Assembly: GCA_012934845.2 (NCBI GenBank)
Contig: WNNJ02000216.1
Span: 62,001-126,000, forward strand
Length of the DNA: 64,000 nucleotides
Direction of reading: 5' to 3'
Origin: Pomphorhynchus laevis
Lineage: Eukaryota; Acanthocephala; Palaeacanthocephala; Echinorhynchida; Pomphorhynchidae
Numbering within the stretch: the first letter of the stretch is position 1; each line of letters starts with the position of its first letter. The notes under the pieces are model-generated. The model was not told the DNA's origin and did not search any database. It saw only the letters and a program-made list of their open reading frames with translations. Position numbers and translations under genes: made by a program. Below are positions 51,290 to 62,810 of the stretch, piece after piece.

Positions 51290-54200
51290 TACTTCCATCA
51301 AAATAATTTCCAGTAACTTTTCCGATCAACGGATTCAACACTCCACTCTTGTCACACATGCCCCAAACTATCTTGATTCTCCTTACCATACCTTCGACGT
51401 ATCACTTCCAAATAATTTATATCCTTCTTTCAAAATCATCACCAGTCACATATCTGATCAACCGATTCAACACCCCACTCGTGTCACACTTGCTCCAACC
51501 AATTTTAATTATCTATCAAGCACCACTGTCATTTCCCCTTCTATATGTTTTTCTGCCTCGACTAATACCTGCTCTGTCCGTACATCATATCCACGAAATC
51601 ATTTTCTTTCGTGCGATCGCTGTATTATCATATCAAACTTTAAACCTTCCGAATCTGCTTCTCCACAATCTTCCTCGATGGTGATGTATCTGCTTTCAGG
51701 TCTATCCTAGCAACCATTCTTCCTGATGATAACCCATCCCAATTCAATAATATCGATTCTGTATCCTTAATTCGTTTAAACAAATCCATTAAATCCAATC
51801 ATATCAGTCATCCACTCTTAAAATTCGTTTTCCGACATAGTTCACATGCCTCTTCGGTACTCTCCCAGCGTTTTAAACTTCATACCACTTCATCTACTTG
51901 TCGTATCTTTCCTGACCGCTCTTCTTATGATATTACCCAGCTCAATTAAGCTCGCATTGAGAAACATCGACGTGAAAGAAACGGTGAGTTATCTCTATCA
52001 ATCCGTAAAATAAACGGAAATTTTCATGTCGTACGCACAAAGCCAAAAATCCGATCGTGTTCCGTAACTCCATCAGTCTTCTTTGCTAGTCGATCTCGCT
52101 CCTGAACATACTTTTCGTCTTATTCTTTTTAACACTCCCTCCATTCTTCACAAACCTTATCTGCTCCTTGATATCTTCGATCAATTATCTATCGATATTC
52201 TGTGCATTACCGAATCCTGGTACTCTGACGATCTTGCTATTCGTCGTCTATGTCGCTCTGGTTGTTCTCTAGTTAAATCAGCTTGTCCAATTGTCTCTCA
52301 TACATCTATTGCTTCTAACCATGGCGGTATTGTTGCCATTGCTCGTCACCCAATGTCTTTACGTAAAATTAGGGTTAACATAAAATTAAGATTAACATCC
52401 GTTACACTTCGTTCGAATTACTGATATGTAGATCATCAACACTTTTCCCTCTTGAACTTGTGATTGTATACCATCCATGCTCAGATGACCTCATGTATAT
52501 TCGTTGGCGAGCTTGCATATCTTTCTCACTGTTCATTGGAAAATCTCATTGAAAAATCTAAAACTCAATTCTTTCACGATCATCTACCCTTTGTAATATA
52601 AATACTGATGAATTTTCTTCTTATCTACAAAATAAGCTATCTAATTTACTTTCCCTACTACCAAAGACCCTTTATACCCTCTCTTCTCTCTAAATACTTT
52701 TCTCCTAGAGCTATTCCGCCTTCCCGCTTATTCTGATGAAGTTTCTTCGGTTCTGCTGTCATTACATAATTAAACCTCACCTTCTGACCCAATTCCCACT
52801 CACTTGCTTAAAAATATCTGCTCTATCTCACCCTTTCTAACCACACTGTTCAACTCGTCCATCCGTAGCCGTACATTTCCTTCCATCTGGAAATGCACCA
52901 CTGTTCGTCCTCTTATCAAAAAGCAACCTCTCGACTCTTCACTACCATCTTCGTACCGTCCAATCTCACTTCTCCCAACTCTCTCTAAACTCCTTGAGCG
53001 TCTAGTTCTTAAGCAAGTTAATATATATATATATCTTTTCCTCTAACTTATTTCCTCCCTTCCAAGCGGCTTTTCGCTCTAATTACTCTACCGAAATTGC
53101 ATGTCTTAAAGTTTATAACGACTTAATCATATCGCTCGATCATAAATTATGTAGTGTCATAGTTTCTCTTGATCTATCGTCTGCTTTTGACATCGTCGAT
53201 CACTCGATTCTTCTCCATCGCCTTCGTCATGATTATGGCTTCTCTTTACCCACTGTATCATGGTTTTCTTCATATCTATCAAACCGTACATTTCGCGTCT
53301 ATTCTAACTCTTCTCTCTCCCATCCTTCATCCATCCCGCCCGGTGTTCCACAAGGCTCCGTATTAGGTCATGCTTTTCTCTCTTTTTCAAGGTGATGGGT
53401 CTTCGATTTCTCATACATTTAATTCCATGTTATGCAATATTCTGATGACATTATCATCTATGCTCAAGCACCTGTTTATCGTATTCACGATCTTAGTGTT
53501 TCTGCTTCCAACTGTATTTTCTCAATTTCCAATCATCTTTCTTCCCTTCGCCTGTCTCTAGATCCTGATAAATCCAAAATTATGTGGATCCTACCTCGAC
53601 GCCTCGGCTTCGAACCTCCCTCCGTATCATTAAATTCTATAATTCTTCCTATCGTTGATAATCTCGTTTTCCTAGGCTTCCATTTTGACAACCGACTTTC
53701 ACTTAAACCTTTCGTTAGAGATAAAGTACGCTTATCTAACTTGATACTTCGCAACCTCCGTCAAGTTCGTAGATTGATTGATTTCCCTTCTTGTATGACT
53801 CTCATATTTTCTCTCCCTTTTTCTAGACTCGATTATTGTCTTAGTCTATTTTCCAACTCACCTAAATCCAATCTTCTTCCCCTACAACGCATCGTCAACG
53901 CAGCCGTACGAATTCTCCTCCGTCTTCGTCGTTTCGATCATACATCCTACCATCTTGCTTCTCTCGATTTGCCAACCATTTATTGTCGTGTTTAAATTCG
54001 TCTTCTTATCGTTGCTTTCCGTCTTGTAACTTTTCATACCCCTTCATTTCTCAACCTTCCTTTTCTTGATAATTCTCGTCCTGTTTAATGTTCCTTGCGT
54101 TCCTGTAATTCCCTTCTTTTACATGTCCCAAACTACTCTACCTCCTTTGGACTCCAAAGGAGGTAGAGTAGTTTGTCTACTTCAAACGACAAATCCGATC

Positions 54201-54295
54201 CCATTTAAACAATTTATCTGCTTGACTTTTTCATTTTTGTTTGTGGACTTGTAAGCGTACAGCTTGTACGCATTTGCCACATTAAATAAATTTGT
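51290..54295 (+). pseudogene. L2-like LINE, longest copy, heavily broken
   Basis: 51300-51470 holds two diverged copies of an 80-bp unit (GATCAACSGATTCAACACYC). 51470-52080 is basic, possibly ORF1-like. The endonuclease (52083-52424) has I-D-I-L-C-I-T-E-S-W-Y-S-D-D. The RT has L-F-N-S-S-I-R-S-R-T-F-P, S-S-Y-R-P-I-S-L-L-P-T-L-S-K-L-L-E-R (52804-53046), V-S-L-D-L-S-S-A-F-D-I-V-D-H near 53165, P-Q-G-S-V-L-G, Y-S-D-D-I-I-I-Y-A, and the thumb to 53996. YSDD stands in the catalytic motif position. The 3' UTR has GCGTACAGCTTGTACGC, a hairpin also present at 55790 and 58683, then AAATAAATTT. Many frameshifts and stops are present. A perfect palindrome interrupts the C-terminus at 54129-54175. Confidence 0.78.
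54129..54175. repeat. Perfect 47-bp palindrome near the L2-like LINE 3' end
   Basis: 23-bp arms (54129-54151 and 54153-54175) flank a single C. The left arm is the normal coding sequence for S-Q-T-T-L-P-P-L-D; the right arm is its exact inverse copy. Confidence 0.95.
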
Positions 54296-54297
54296 AT

Positions 54298-56405
54298 TAT
54301 TATGTACAAGATGTACAGCTTTCCGAATTATATAGATAATTGGAAGATACTCCATAGAAAAATCGGGCACGGCAAAATGGTCTCCGTGGGTGAAACTTTT
54401 TAGGGAATGTAGGCAGCATACACCGTTGTAAGCAATGGTCGTGGGTGATGTGTAAAGATTCTGTAGAATAAGACTCAGTGCTGAGTCAATAAATTTGATG
54501 TTCCATAGTGCAGTGGTTCGATTGATGGTATCATAGGCGTTCTTAGCGTCAACGTCGCTGATGTAAAAATAATCATTTGTGCCGAAAGCATTTCTAACAG
54601 AGTAAAGTACGTTATCCGTCCCTAGCGTTGGCATACTGCCATCTGTTGCAAACTAGCGACATCTTGTAGGTCATGCTGAATTAGAGCGATAATAACTCTA
54701 AAGACTATTTGACGAGATGTGTCAATATGCCGATTTGGCGTACACTTTCGTCCTTTTTTGAGTGTAATAAGCCGGCATGCAATTAAGCTGTCCAAAATCC
54801 CGGCCGGAATCAATTCAGACGCTTTGTGGATGACAAAATCGACAAGATATCTAACAAGATAACAACAGTGTGAAACCAAAACGAGTCAGTATTTAGCACC
54901 GCATCGAGGAGTTAAGTCCAGATGAACCACTCCCTTGTCGTTTTGCATGTAGCGTGCTTCATGATAGGATTACATATTCACTATATCACCCGAGAGTTTC
55001 GCGTCTTTGGAATTGTTGACTGCAATCACATGTAAATCGTCGAGAAAGTGCTTAACAGTTTTTTATCGATAATGTCATTAGGAGCAAGATTGTTAGTAAA
55101 TGATTCCCTTTCAAGTAGAAACGTGCTCTTAGTGAGCTTTCCATTTAAAATGAGCCGAACATATTGTTTCTCCATGTCCGGTTGTGAGGAACTGAAGAAC
55201 TTTCGTCCGTGACAAAGTCCGCTCGTCTAACTTAAGTCTTCGTGACATTCGCAGTATCCGCCCCCTTATCGACTTCCGTTCTTGTATGTCTCTTCTTTCA
55301 TCGCTTTTTTTCCTAAAATCAATTACTGCCTTAGTCTTTTCACCAATTCTCCAAAATCCATTATCCAACACCTACAACGAGTAATCAACTCCGACGTTCG
55401 AGTGCTCTTTCGTCTCCGTCGCTTCGACCACACATCCACATATCTTGCATAACTCTCCTGGCCCACCATCCACATCCGCATTAGACTTCGCCTTCTCGTA
55501 ACTTTTCGTCTCATCGCTCTCGGCTTCCCATCGTTCATCAACCTTCCTTTCTTAGACGACACTCGACCCACCCCGCTATCGCTGCGTTCCCGTCATACCC
55601 TCTTACTCCACGTTCCCAATTACTTCAACTACTACGGTCGCCGATCCTTCCTAGTCGCCGCCCCACTCGCCTGGAATCAACTCCCTCTCGACGTCCGCCG
55701 CGCTCCCTCCTTTATCACATTCAAACACCTCCTCCGTTCACACCTTTCTCGACACATGATTTACATTTTTTTGTTGTGGTCATGTAAGCGTGCGCTGGCA
55801 CGCATTTGCCACGTTAAAATAAATCTTTTTTAACTGCTTCGAAGCAGACTTTTGCAGATAAGCAGTTTCGCCAAAGAGTTCAATGTCAAAGAGTTGCGGC
55901 GCTATAAATTTAATCGACGTTCTAATGATTTCTGAATGGCTGCAACATTTTCCGAGATACCTGATCGAAGGATTAATTGTTAAAAAACACATCGCGGTGT
56001 TTAAGTTTCAAGAATATTGGGCTTGTTGTTGGATGCTGTGCGATGCAAAGAAGTAATAGTATCGACGATATGCTTGTTGACTGCGCAACAAGATAGACGG
56101 TAAAAATTTGGCCTCCAGTGAATGATGACATCGGAAAAAATTAATATATAGTTTCAGTATTTGACTCAACTCAAAGAGCAGCGTCGTGGGTACTGTTAGC
56201 ACCACTAACGTATACGATAGCAGCGTAGTTCTCACCAACTTGATCAACAAGCTGTTTGAAGACAGATCGGTTTGTGAGGTGAGATGCTTGATAACTTAAA
56301 CATGCAATATTGCTCTTCTCACAAAGACATCCTTAACATTTTGAGGTCTGACCGTTGCATGAACAGCACGACATAGTGCTACATGGTTTTCCTTCAGCTA
56401 TTAGG
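54298..56405 (-). pseudogene. Old RLE LINE with recognisable cysteine cluster, split by an L2-like fragment
   Basis: On minus, from right to left: G-K-P-C-S-T-M-S-C-C-S-C-N-G-Q-T-S-K-C with G-C-L-C-E-K-S-N (56400-56300, one stop); I-I-H-W-R-P-N-F-Y-R-L-S-C-C (about 56130-56080); I-R-T-S-I-K-F-I-A-P-Q and A-Y-L-Q-K-S (about 55930-55850), aligning with the I-R-K-T-L-E-R-R-L region of E4. An L2-like fragment interrupts at 55200-55835. The element resumes with L-A-P-N-D-I-I-D-K (near 55115), A-C-R-L-I-T-L-K-K-G, D-V-D-A-K-N-A-Y-D-T-I-N-R and S-F-T-H-G-D (54880-54400), ending against the L2-like tail before YADD. Many lesions are present. The assignment rests on motif order. Confidence 0.75.
55200..55835 (+). 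pseudogene. L2-like LINE 3' fragment inserted in the old RLE LINE
   Basis: Starts near GTCCGCTCGTCTAACTTAAG. Readable pieces include R-P-L-I-D-F-R-S-C-M and R-R-F-D-H-T-S. The 3' UTR has GCGTGCGCTGGCACGC (hairpin), ACGTTAAAATAAATC and a T tract. It is a sister of the fragment at 58105-58725, which starts at the same point in the element. Confidence 0.72.
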
Positions 56406-56539
56406 GAGTCGTGCTGTAATTAGCCTTTGTTTTGCTTCACTGTAATTAGTATATGATATGAAATTTCTCTCTAATATTTCTCAAGTAGTTGTTAAAATAA
56501 TCGTTGAAATATACTCGATGGTTTCCTGGTCGCTTTTAT

Positions 56540-57120
56540 TACATAACATATATATCCAAGAATAGTCCGTGATAATATTTTTTACTATTTTTATTTACAC
56601 AATCGAAAATTTGAAACTTCTTCGCTTGGAAATCATCTAACACTCGAAGCTGTTGAGAGATACATTCTCTTGAATGTGTTTCTACTCGTCCGATGAGCTC
56701 GTAAGCAAGCTGAAGACGCACGAGCAGGTTCAAGAGATACCCTTCTCTAGATTGAGAAAGTGTTTTTGCATAATCGGTGTTGTGACGATTTAAGACGGCA
56801 CTAGTTATAATCTTTATAAGATGCATGCCCTGCTTTCCCAATCCTCCCGACGCTGTAGGGACAAATGGGATGAATACACAATGCTCTACATCATGAATGC
56901 GTTCGCCATATTTTGATATTTTCATTATATTCGAAATTCTGATTGATGGATCGAATTATGATTGAGCAAAAATCGAAAATATGGTGACGTATGTAAACGT
57001 CAGCTCGAGCCAGTCATTTTTCAATCCTAAGCATGCAATGTCAAGGCGAGCACTCTGATTACGTGACGTTAAAGACTTGTAAAACTTTAGATTTTATAGC
57101 ATCAGAATCTTTTTTTGGAA
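56540..57120 (-). pseudogene. RLE LINE C-terminal nuclease fragment (minus)
   Basis: On minus: S-A-R-L-D-I-A-C-L-G-L near 57050, the first nuclease motif, then M-K-I-S-K-Y-G-E-R-I (56925 down) and V-F-I-P-F-V-P-T-A-S-G-G-L-G, matching the K..KY and FFP...GG-x-G motifs of the intact RLE proteins. No RT is attached. Stops separate the two motif blocks. The leftmost 100 bp, beyond the homologous C-terminus, is AT-rich and unrecognised. Confidence 0.7.
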
Positions 57121-57223
57121 CAAATTTATCCAGATAGCCTCATTCTTAATTAAACCAACATTAATGGCAAAGAAAGTATATATCTTGATATGAGTATTAA
57201 ATTAACACCAATGAAAACTTTTT

Positions 57224-57916
57224 TTGGACGTTCATGTCCGAAATCAACACTCTCCTTGCATTTATGCTGAATTCCTTCGTGATATGCTTACTGCAAACAT
57301 TTCCACTCTTGCTTCCTTTAATGACGACTTTTCTTATGTCTTGAATCATCATTTGCCGGAACTTTTCTACATTACGCTTATACATCCTCAGCAAATATTA
57401 ACTGCACTAACGCGGTTACCAAACACGAAATCTATCCGAGATATTATCCCAACTAATGTATTAAAATCTTGCATCCACACACTTCTACCTTATTTGTGTT
57501 ATCTTTTCAATTCGTCAATTCGGTATTCGAAGTATCCTGATTCCTTCAAAGTCGCCATTATACGGTCACTTGTGAAGCGGTCATCTCTTGATCCCATGAT
57601 TCCTTCTTCGTACAGACCAATTTCTCACCTACTGACAATCTCAAAACTTTTTGAACGTATAATCTTACATCAAATAAGTGAATATCTGTATGTAAATAAC
57701 CCGTTTCCTTCTTCGCAATATGCTTATCGTAAACATCATTCAACCGTCACTGCATGCACTCAAATTTTTGACCATTTACTTGTCGCCATTGATAAGAGTC
57801 GTTTTGGTTTTATTATAGCGCTTGATTTAGCTTCAGCCTTTGATGTCGTTGACCATCAAATTCTCCTTGCATGTATTCGTCACCGATACGGTGACGAATA
57901 CATGCATACTATTTAA
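57224..57916 (+). pseudogene. L2-like LINE RT N-terminal fragment ending in a palindrome
   Basis: 230 open residues: N-V-L-K-S-C-I, Y-L-F-N-S-S-I-R, S-S-Y-R-P-I-S-H-L-L-T-I-S-K-L-F-E-R, Q-Y-A-Y-R-K-H-H-S-T-V-T-A, I-I-A-L-D-L-A-S-A-F-D-V-V-D-H and L-A-C-I-R-H-R-Y-G. It covers the RT fingers and box A of an L2-like element, a different subfamily from the 51-54 kb copy. It lacks the YADD part. The frame runs into a perfect inverted copy of its own last 17 bases. Confidence 0.82.
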
Positions 57917-57935
57917 TAAATAGTATGCATACTAT
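57876..57935. repeat. Foldback palindromes at the truncated L2-like end
   Basis: GCATGTATTCGTCACCG (about 57870-57886) is followed by ATA and its exact complement. ATACTATTTA / TAAATAGTAT pairs follow immediately, and GCATACTATTTA recurs near 57975. Confidence 0.82.
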
Positions 57936-58009
57936 TTATTAATCAATCATTTTTTATTTATTTATTTATCATTCATGCATACTATTTAATAAATAAAATA
58001 TAATACATT

Positions 58010-58104
58010 AAATAATGAAATTTTAAGAATTGCAACAATATGTAATGATATTGGCTTTCTTCAAAATCATTTAAATAATTTAATAGATACATATTTTAAA
58101 CTAG
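58010..58104 (+). repeat. Second copy of the E11-insert sequence (possible Penelope-like fragment)
   Basis: From 58043 it matches the first 60 bases of the insert at 30910. The shared frame extends upstream here as N-E-I-L-R-I-A-T-I-C-N-D-I. It is cut at 58104 by an L2-like fragment. Confidence 0.6.
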
Positions 58105-58725
58105 GTCCGCTCGTCTAACTTAATTCTCCGTGACATCCGCCATATCCGCCCCCTTATCTACTTCCGCTCCTGTATGTATATTCTTTCATCGCTTCTTTTC
58201 CCTAAAATCGATTACTGCTTCAGCCTTTTCGCAAATTCTCTAAAATTCATCATCCTACCCCTACAACGCATAATCAACTCCGCAGTTCGAGTGCTCCTAC
58301 GTCTTTGTCGCTTTGACCACGCATCCAACTATCTTGCTTAACTCTCCTGGCCTACCATCTATATCTGCACACAACTCCGCCTTCTTGTAACTTTTCGTCT
58401 CATCGCTGTCACCTCCCCAAAGTTAATCAATCTCCCTTTCTTAGACGACACTTGCCCCCACCTCTATATCATTGCCTTCTCGTAATTCCCTCTTAGTCCA
58501 CGTTCCCAATTACTCTAACAACAACGGTCTCCGATCCTTCCTCGTCGCCGCCTCACTCGCCTGGAATCAGTTTCCACTCGTCATCCATTGCGCTCTCTCC
58601 TTTATTACATTCAAATGCCGCCTCCACACCCACCTCCTCGAAACATGATTTAGATTTTTCTGTTGTTGTGGTCATGTAAGTGTGCGCCGGCACGCATTTG
58701 TCACGTAAAAATAAATCTTTTTTTG
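58105..58725 (+). pseudogene. L2-like LINE 3' fragment
   Basis: Starts GTCCGCTCGTCTAACTTAAT, as does the 55.2-kb fragment. Recognisable coding scraps include the R-R/C-R-F-D-H-A-S-N-Y-L-A region. The 3' UTR has GTGTGCGCCGGCACGC and AAAATAAATCTTTTTTT. Many stops are present. The shared start with the other fragment suggests either a preferred truncation point or a shorter derived element. Confidence 0.72.
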
Positions 58726-58829
58726 TAAAAGTACTTAAAACAGTTAGAGATAAATAATATACAATTTCAGTTCCGCGAGAGAAACGAGCGGAAAATCTTA
58801 TCCACCAAGATTAATATTATTATCATATT

Positions 58830-61450
58830 ATCGTGTCGGATCTGCCAGGTCTGCCAGTCCTCAGGTAGCTACAACTCTTTCGAGCATATTCTCTGATATT
58901 GCGAGGGCTACCAGCGGGAAGATGCTTGGATCAAACTGTTGATGCTCTTAAGAAAGATTATTAGCGTGCCTGTAATAACTGAGGAGAAAGGCAATCACAT
59001 TTTGTCTCATAAGATAAAAGGGGCCTGTTTTAAATTCGTTGATATGACATTCTGGTCAGTTAATGACACTGCGGCGCGAAAGCGCGACAGACTCGTTAAC
59101 CAAACTAAAGTAGACGGTCGTGATACCAATAGAAATCTTTGTTGCAGAGTTTCAGAAAAACTCAAAGATGGCGATGTTCACGTCGCAATCAGATTAATGA
59201 GCAGCGATGACGAAATAGTGAAATTTAACGATCGAGTTTTGTCAGAACTAAGGACCAAACACCCCCACGAACTAATAAATTAGGTGGGACAAATACGCAA
59301 GTTCAAATTTACAGTGTATCACTTTGTGTCTTCCCTGTTGTCTCTAAGGACATCCTGCTGTCGGCTCTTCCCAATTATTCCTCAAGTGGATTGGATGGTC
59401 TCAGTCCACTACATCTAAAAGACCTGACTGGTTCATCGTGCGGCCTTTAAAGTATAGCCTAGGTCAATCTTTGGTCGAATTCATCACCATCGTCCTAAAA
59501 GGTTGTGTGTCGGAATCTATAAGAAAATTTTTCTGCGGCGCTAAGCTGATTGCATTACAGAAACCTAATGGTGGTATTCGTCCGAATGCTGTGGGTTGGC
59601 GCCGCTTGGCAGCAAAGATTGTCGCACGTTGGGCATCAAGCGATAATCTAGGTGAGTTCGTGCCTCTACAATTTGGCGTTGGAATATCTCGATGAGTTAA
59701 AGCTGAGACTCACGTGTCCAGATACTTTATCACGAACGCCTTAGTTCCTGGAGTTGCGCTTGTCAAGTTAGACTTTCATAATGCGTTTAACACTGTCAAC
59801 AGTAGCCACATGATTGAAATGGTTCGCAGGAAGCCACCATCGTACCTGCCATTCGTTAATATGTGTTACGGTGGCGATAGTGAACTTATTGTCGGCTCAT
59901 CAATAATTCCGTCAGCCGAAGTTGTTCAATAAGGAAACCTCTCTGTCCCATGTTTTTTTCGCTTGCCGTCAACGACGTTGTCAAACTCTGCCAGTCACCG
60001 TTTTACGCACAATATCTCGACGACTGTATTTGGGGGGGAATGACTCAGATACGATTTATTCGGATGTTGAGAACATAATCGATTAGGGGACGAGAATTGG
60101 ACTTACATTAAATTCTGAAAAGTCTGACTCGTGATCCTAAGGAACAAATTCGATTGTTGGAGTTGATTCCCGAATGCATTCTGACTGATCCCAACCACGC
60201 TGTAATCTTGGGCACTCCGATAGGAAGCGATTTGGAGGTCAATGAAACTGTGAATCAATGTGTATCACTTCTCCAGAATGGTCGATCTATCTAGACAGGA
60301 TGCGCGGTTTCTGTTTCGATGTAGCTTTAACATCCCAAAAATTTCTCATCTGCTACGCTGTGCTAAAGTCCGCTCTGGCCAACATATCGAATTTATGTCT
60401 GGATGATAAGGCATGGCTACAAGCAACTCTGCCGATTGACTTTGGGGGAGGGGCTTAGGTCTATATCGCAGTGAAGTTATATCACTGCCGGCATATTTGT
60501 CCTCAATAGCAGGCACGTCGGTTCTCGTAAAAGCATTTGTGGGACCAAACCTTGAAGCAATCAGCGAATTTGACTGCTCGGATTTCGAAAATGGCGTGCG
60601 CAGATGGGCGGCTGTGTGCGGGGAAGAGTTACTAATGGAAAAACAAACAAAAACGTTGGTTTCGTCCAATGCACATGATCGCCAGTAGTTCACTATTGTT
60701 GGAAGCCGATTCTGCTAAATGTCGAGCTAGACTGTTGAGTGCGATATCCAGAAACTCTGGAGCTTTCCTGATGACTTGCAATCTGGCGGTTGGTACCAGA
60801 TTGGACGACGTATCCTTCACAATCGCCGTGGCCCTACCACTCGGCATTAAATTTAGTGGGGAATTCACATGTGGGTGCGGAAATACCAGCGACGCATCGG
60901 TCTTGCACGGTCTGAACTGTCGAAACAGCAAATTCTGGCACACTTAACACTCCGAGTTGAACCACATAATTCGAATGGATTTGTCTTCAGCGGGGATACC
61001 TTTTCGATTAGAGCCGATCAATTTGTTTCGCAGCGAGAACAAGCGACCTGATGGAGGGACATTGGTTCCTTGGAAGAACGGTAAAATACTAATTTGGGAC
61101 GCTACCTGCATAAACCTCTAGCGGCGAGTTACGGGGATAAAGCAGTCATTCGGACCGGTGAGGTAGCCGCTTTTGCAGGATGCAAGAAGAAAAAGTACAA
61201 CGAGATCGATAATATGATATATACATTCGTTCCAGTAGCTGTTGAGTCTTTAAGTGTCTTGGGCAAGGAAACTTCATATTTTATCGATGAGATCGGAAAG
61301 ATGATGTCCGGGATTACGAGGGAAATTTAATCAGTGGCTTTCCTCAGGCAGCGATTAAGCGTAGCGGTTCAGCGAGGCAATGCCGCTCGTATACTCGAGT
61401 GCTTATGCGATCAATCGGTTACCGATTTTGTAGACTACAATCATAATGTA
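58830..61450 (+). pseudogene. Divergent RLE LINE lineage (YLDD type), badly broken
   Basis: A different RLE-type lineage from E3-E13, resembling the YLDD-type RTs common in marine invertebrates. D-A-W-I-K-L-L, R-D-T-N-R-N-L and K-H-P-H-E-L lie at 58939-59283. RT pieces: L-I-A-L-Q-K-P-N-G-G-I-R-P and R-R-L-A-A-K-I-V-A (59438-59695), V-K-L-D-F-H-N-A-F-N-T-V-N (59714-59932), then across a frameshift P-L-C-P-M-F-F-S-L-A-V-N-D and Y-A-Q-Y-L-D-D near 60010. D-D-K-A-W-L-Q-A-T-L-P follows near 60410, H-G-L-N-C-R near 60905, and near 61100 L-A-A-S-Y-G-D, K-K-K-Y-N-E-I and F-V-P-V-A-V-E-S-L, the nuclease end. S-V-A-V-Q-R-G-N-A-A-R-I-L closes it. At 58744-58764 a leader-like TTAGAGATAAATAATATACA resembles the leaders of the younger LINEs. 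Confidence 0.78.
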
Positions 61451-61499
61451 TTTTATGCAAAACAATTTCCGAATTAAAAAAATATATATTAATACAATT

Positions 61500-61940
61500 G
61501 ATATATTATGTCAACAACCGATAGAAACGCAAGATTCGACATCGTGTGTTCCGGGCTCTATGGAGACAGGACAGAGCGTACTTTTCTTGACATGTGTGTT
61601 TTTAACGCACACGCCAAGTCCAATAGCTCAAGGAGCATAACTTCCTGCTTTGAATTTCATGCGTCGAAAAAAAGGAGCAAATATCTTGAAAGAATCGTGG
61701 AGGTTGAGCGTGCCTCTTTTACTTTTGTTATCCTCTCATGTTACGGTGGAAACGGCAAGGAATGCGCCACACTGTTCCAAAAGATAGAAAGTGAAACGGC
61801 TCGGAAACACCGGACTTTGTAGCGGATGAAATTCGAAAACTACGATCTCGCATCGGCGTGCTTATCGCAACGAAGTGTTCGCGCTGCATCCGCGCTCCAC
61901 GTTCTGCAATTCATCGTCCTTGTTGAATTTATCGTCCACA
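61500..61940 (+). pseudogene. RLE LINE C-terminal stub with 3' UTR
   Basis: 5'-truncated copy starting at T-D-R-N-A-R-F-D-I-V-C-S-G-L-Y-G, then T-F-L-D-M-C-V-F-N-A-H-A, S-K-K-R-S-K-Y-L-E-R-I and T-F-V-I-L-S-C-Y-G-G. It is open to 61822, where a stop interrupts it; the basic C-terminal tail is readable to about 61930 after a frame change. Closest to the E4/E10 side of the RLE group. The 3' UTR motif GGACCCATGTGCGGTTAACC lies at about 61972-61991. Confidence 0.85.
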
Positions 61941-61994
61941 CTGATCTGATTGAATAAATTAATTAATTAAAGGACCCATGTGCGGTTAACCTTT

Positions 61995-62810
61995 CTTAAG
62001 AAATACAAGCTGGAAAACTCATATCTATTTGTTAAAAAGTAATATTTAAAATTGTTATTTCAAAAACATTTTAAACTACACGTTTAAATGTTTTGATACA
62101 AATGATTATAATTATTATAATAAAGATGATTATATAGATAATTGATACATATGATTATATTTTGGTGTATCGGAATCACAAATAAAAATGTGTTAGGAAT
62201 AAAAAATCATTAAATATTTATTCTTTAATTTTTAATGCTTTTGACTTTTTTTTATTGTTTCTTGTTTTTTTTCACTTTTATAAAAATTGTTTGAAAGAAA
62301 AAAATTATTCGTAAACGAATTTGTAATTTCCAATCAAATGTATAAAATTCAGAATTTATGTAAAGTACAGACGTCAATAAGACTCCAACAAATATTGCGG
62401 CAATGTCCATTGATTTGGGGGTATTATTAACCTAAAATTACAAGGAAAACGATGTTTAATTAATTATCGTCATTATTGTAAGCTTGATAGTTTAGTACTT
62501 TTATCAAATAACCTTTAAGTTGAACGTCTTATCGTCAAGTGCAATTATCTAAAATATTATAATATTAATATTATTAATATTATAATAATAATATTAATAA
62601 TATTATAAATATTATTATTTACTATTAATTCCATGTGCATTCGGGAAGGTCTTTCAATGTATAATTGTCCAGCAAGATCATAAATATTACTTATTTTATG
62701 TAAGTTAAATAAAACGTTATATGTTATCGAGATAAGGAACCGCTGATTTTTGTATTCAAAAATATAAGTAATTAAATACAAGTGATAGAAATATATTCAT
62801 CCTGATTTGT
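61995..62810. other. AT-rich DNA, no element recognised
   Basis: Simple AT-rich sequence with alternating ATTATT/AATAAT around 62560-62625. A 74-residue minus-strand frame (62557-62781) shows no family features and is probably chance. Confidence 0.5.

Noticed and set aside
62557-62781. 74-residue minus-strand ORF
   Set aside because: Ile/Asn-rich translation of AT repeats; expected by chance.
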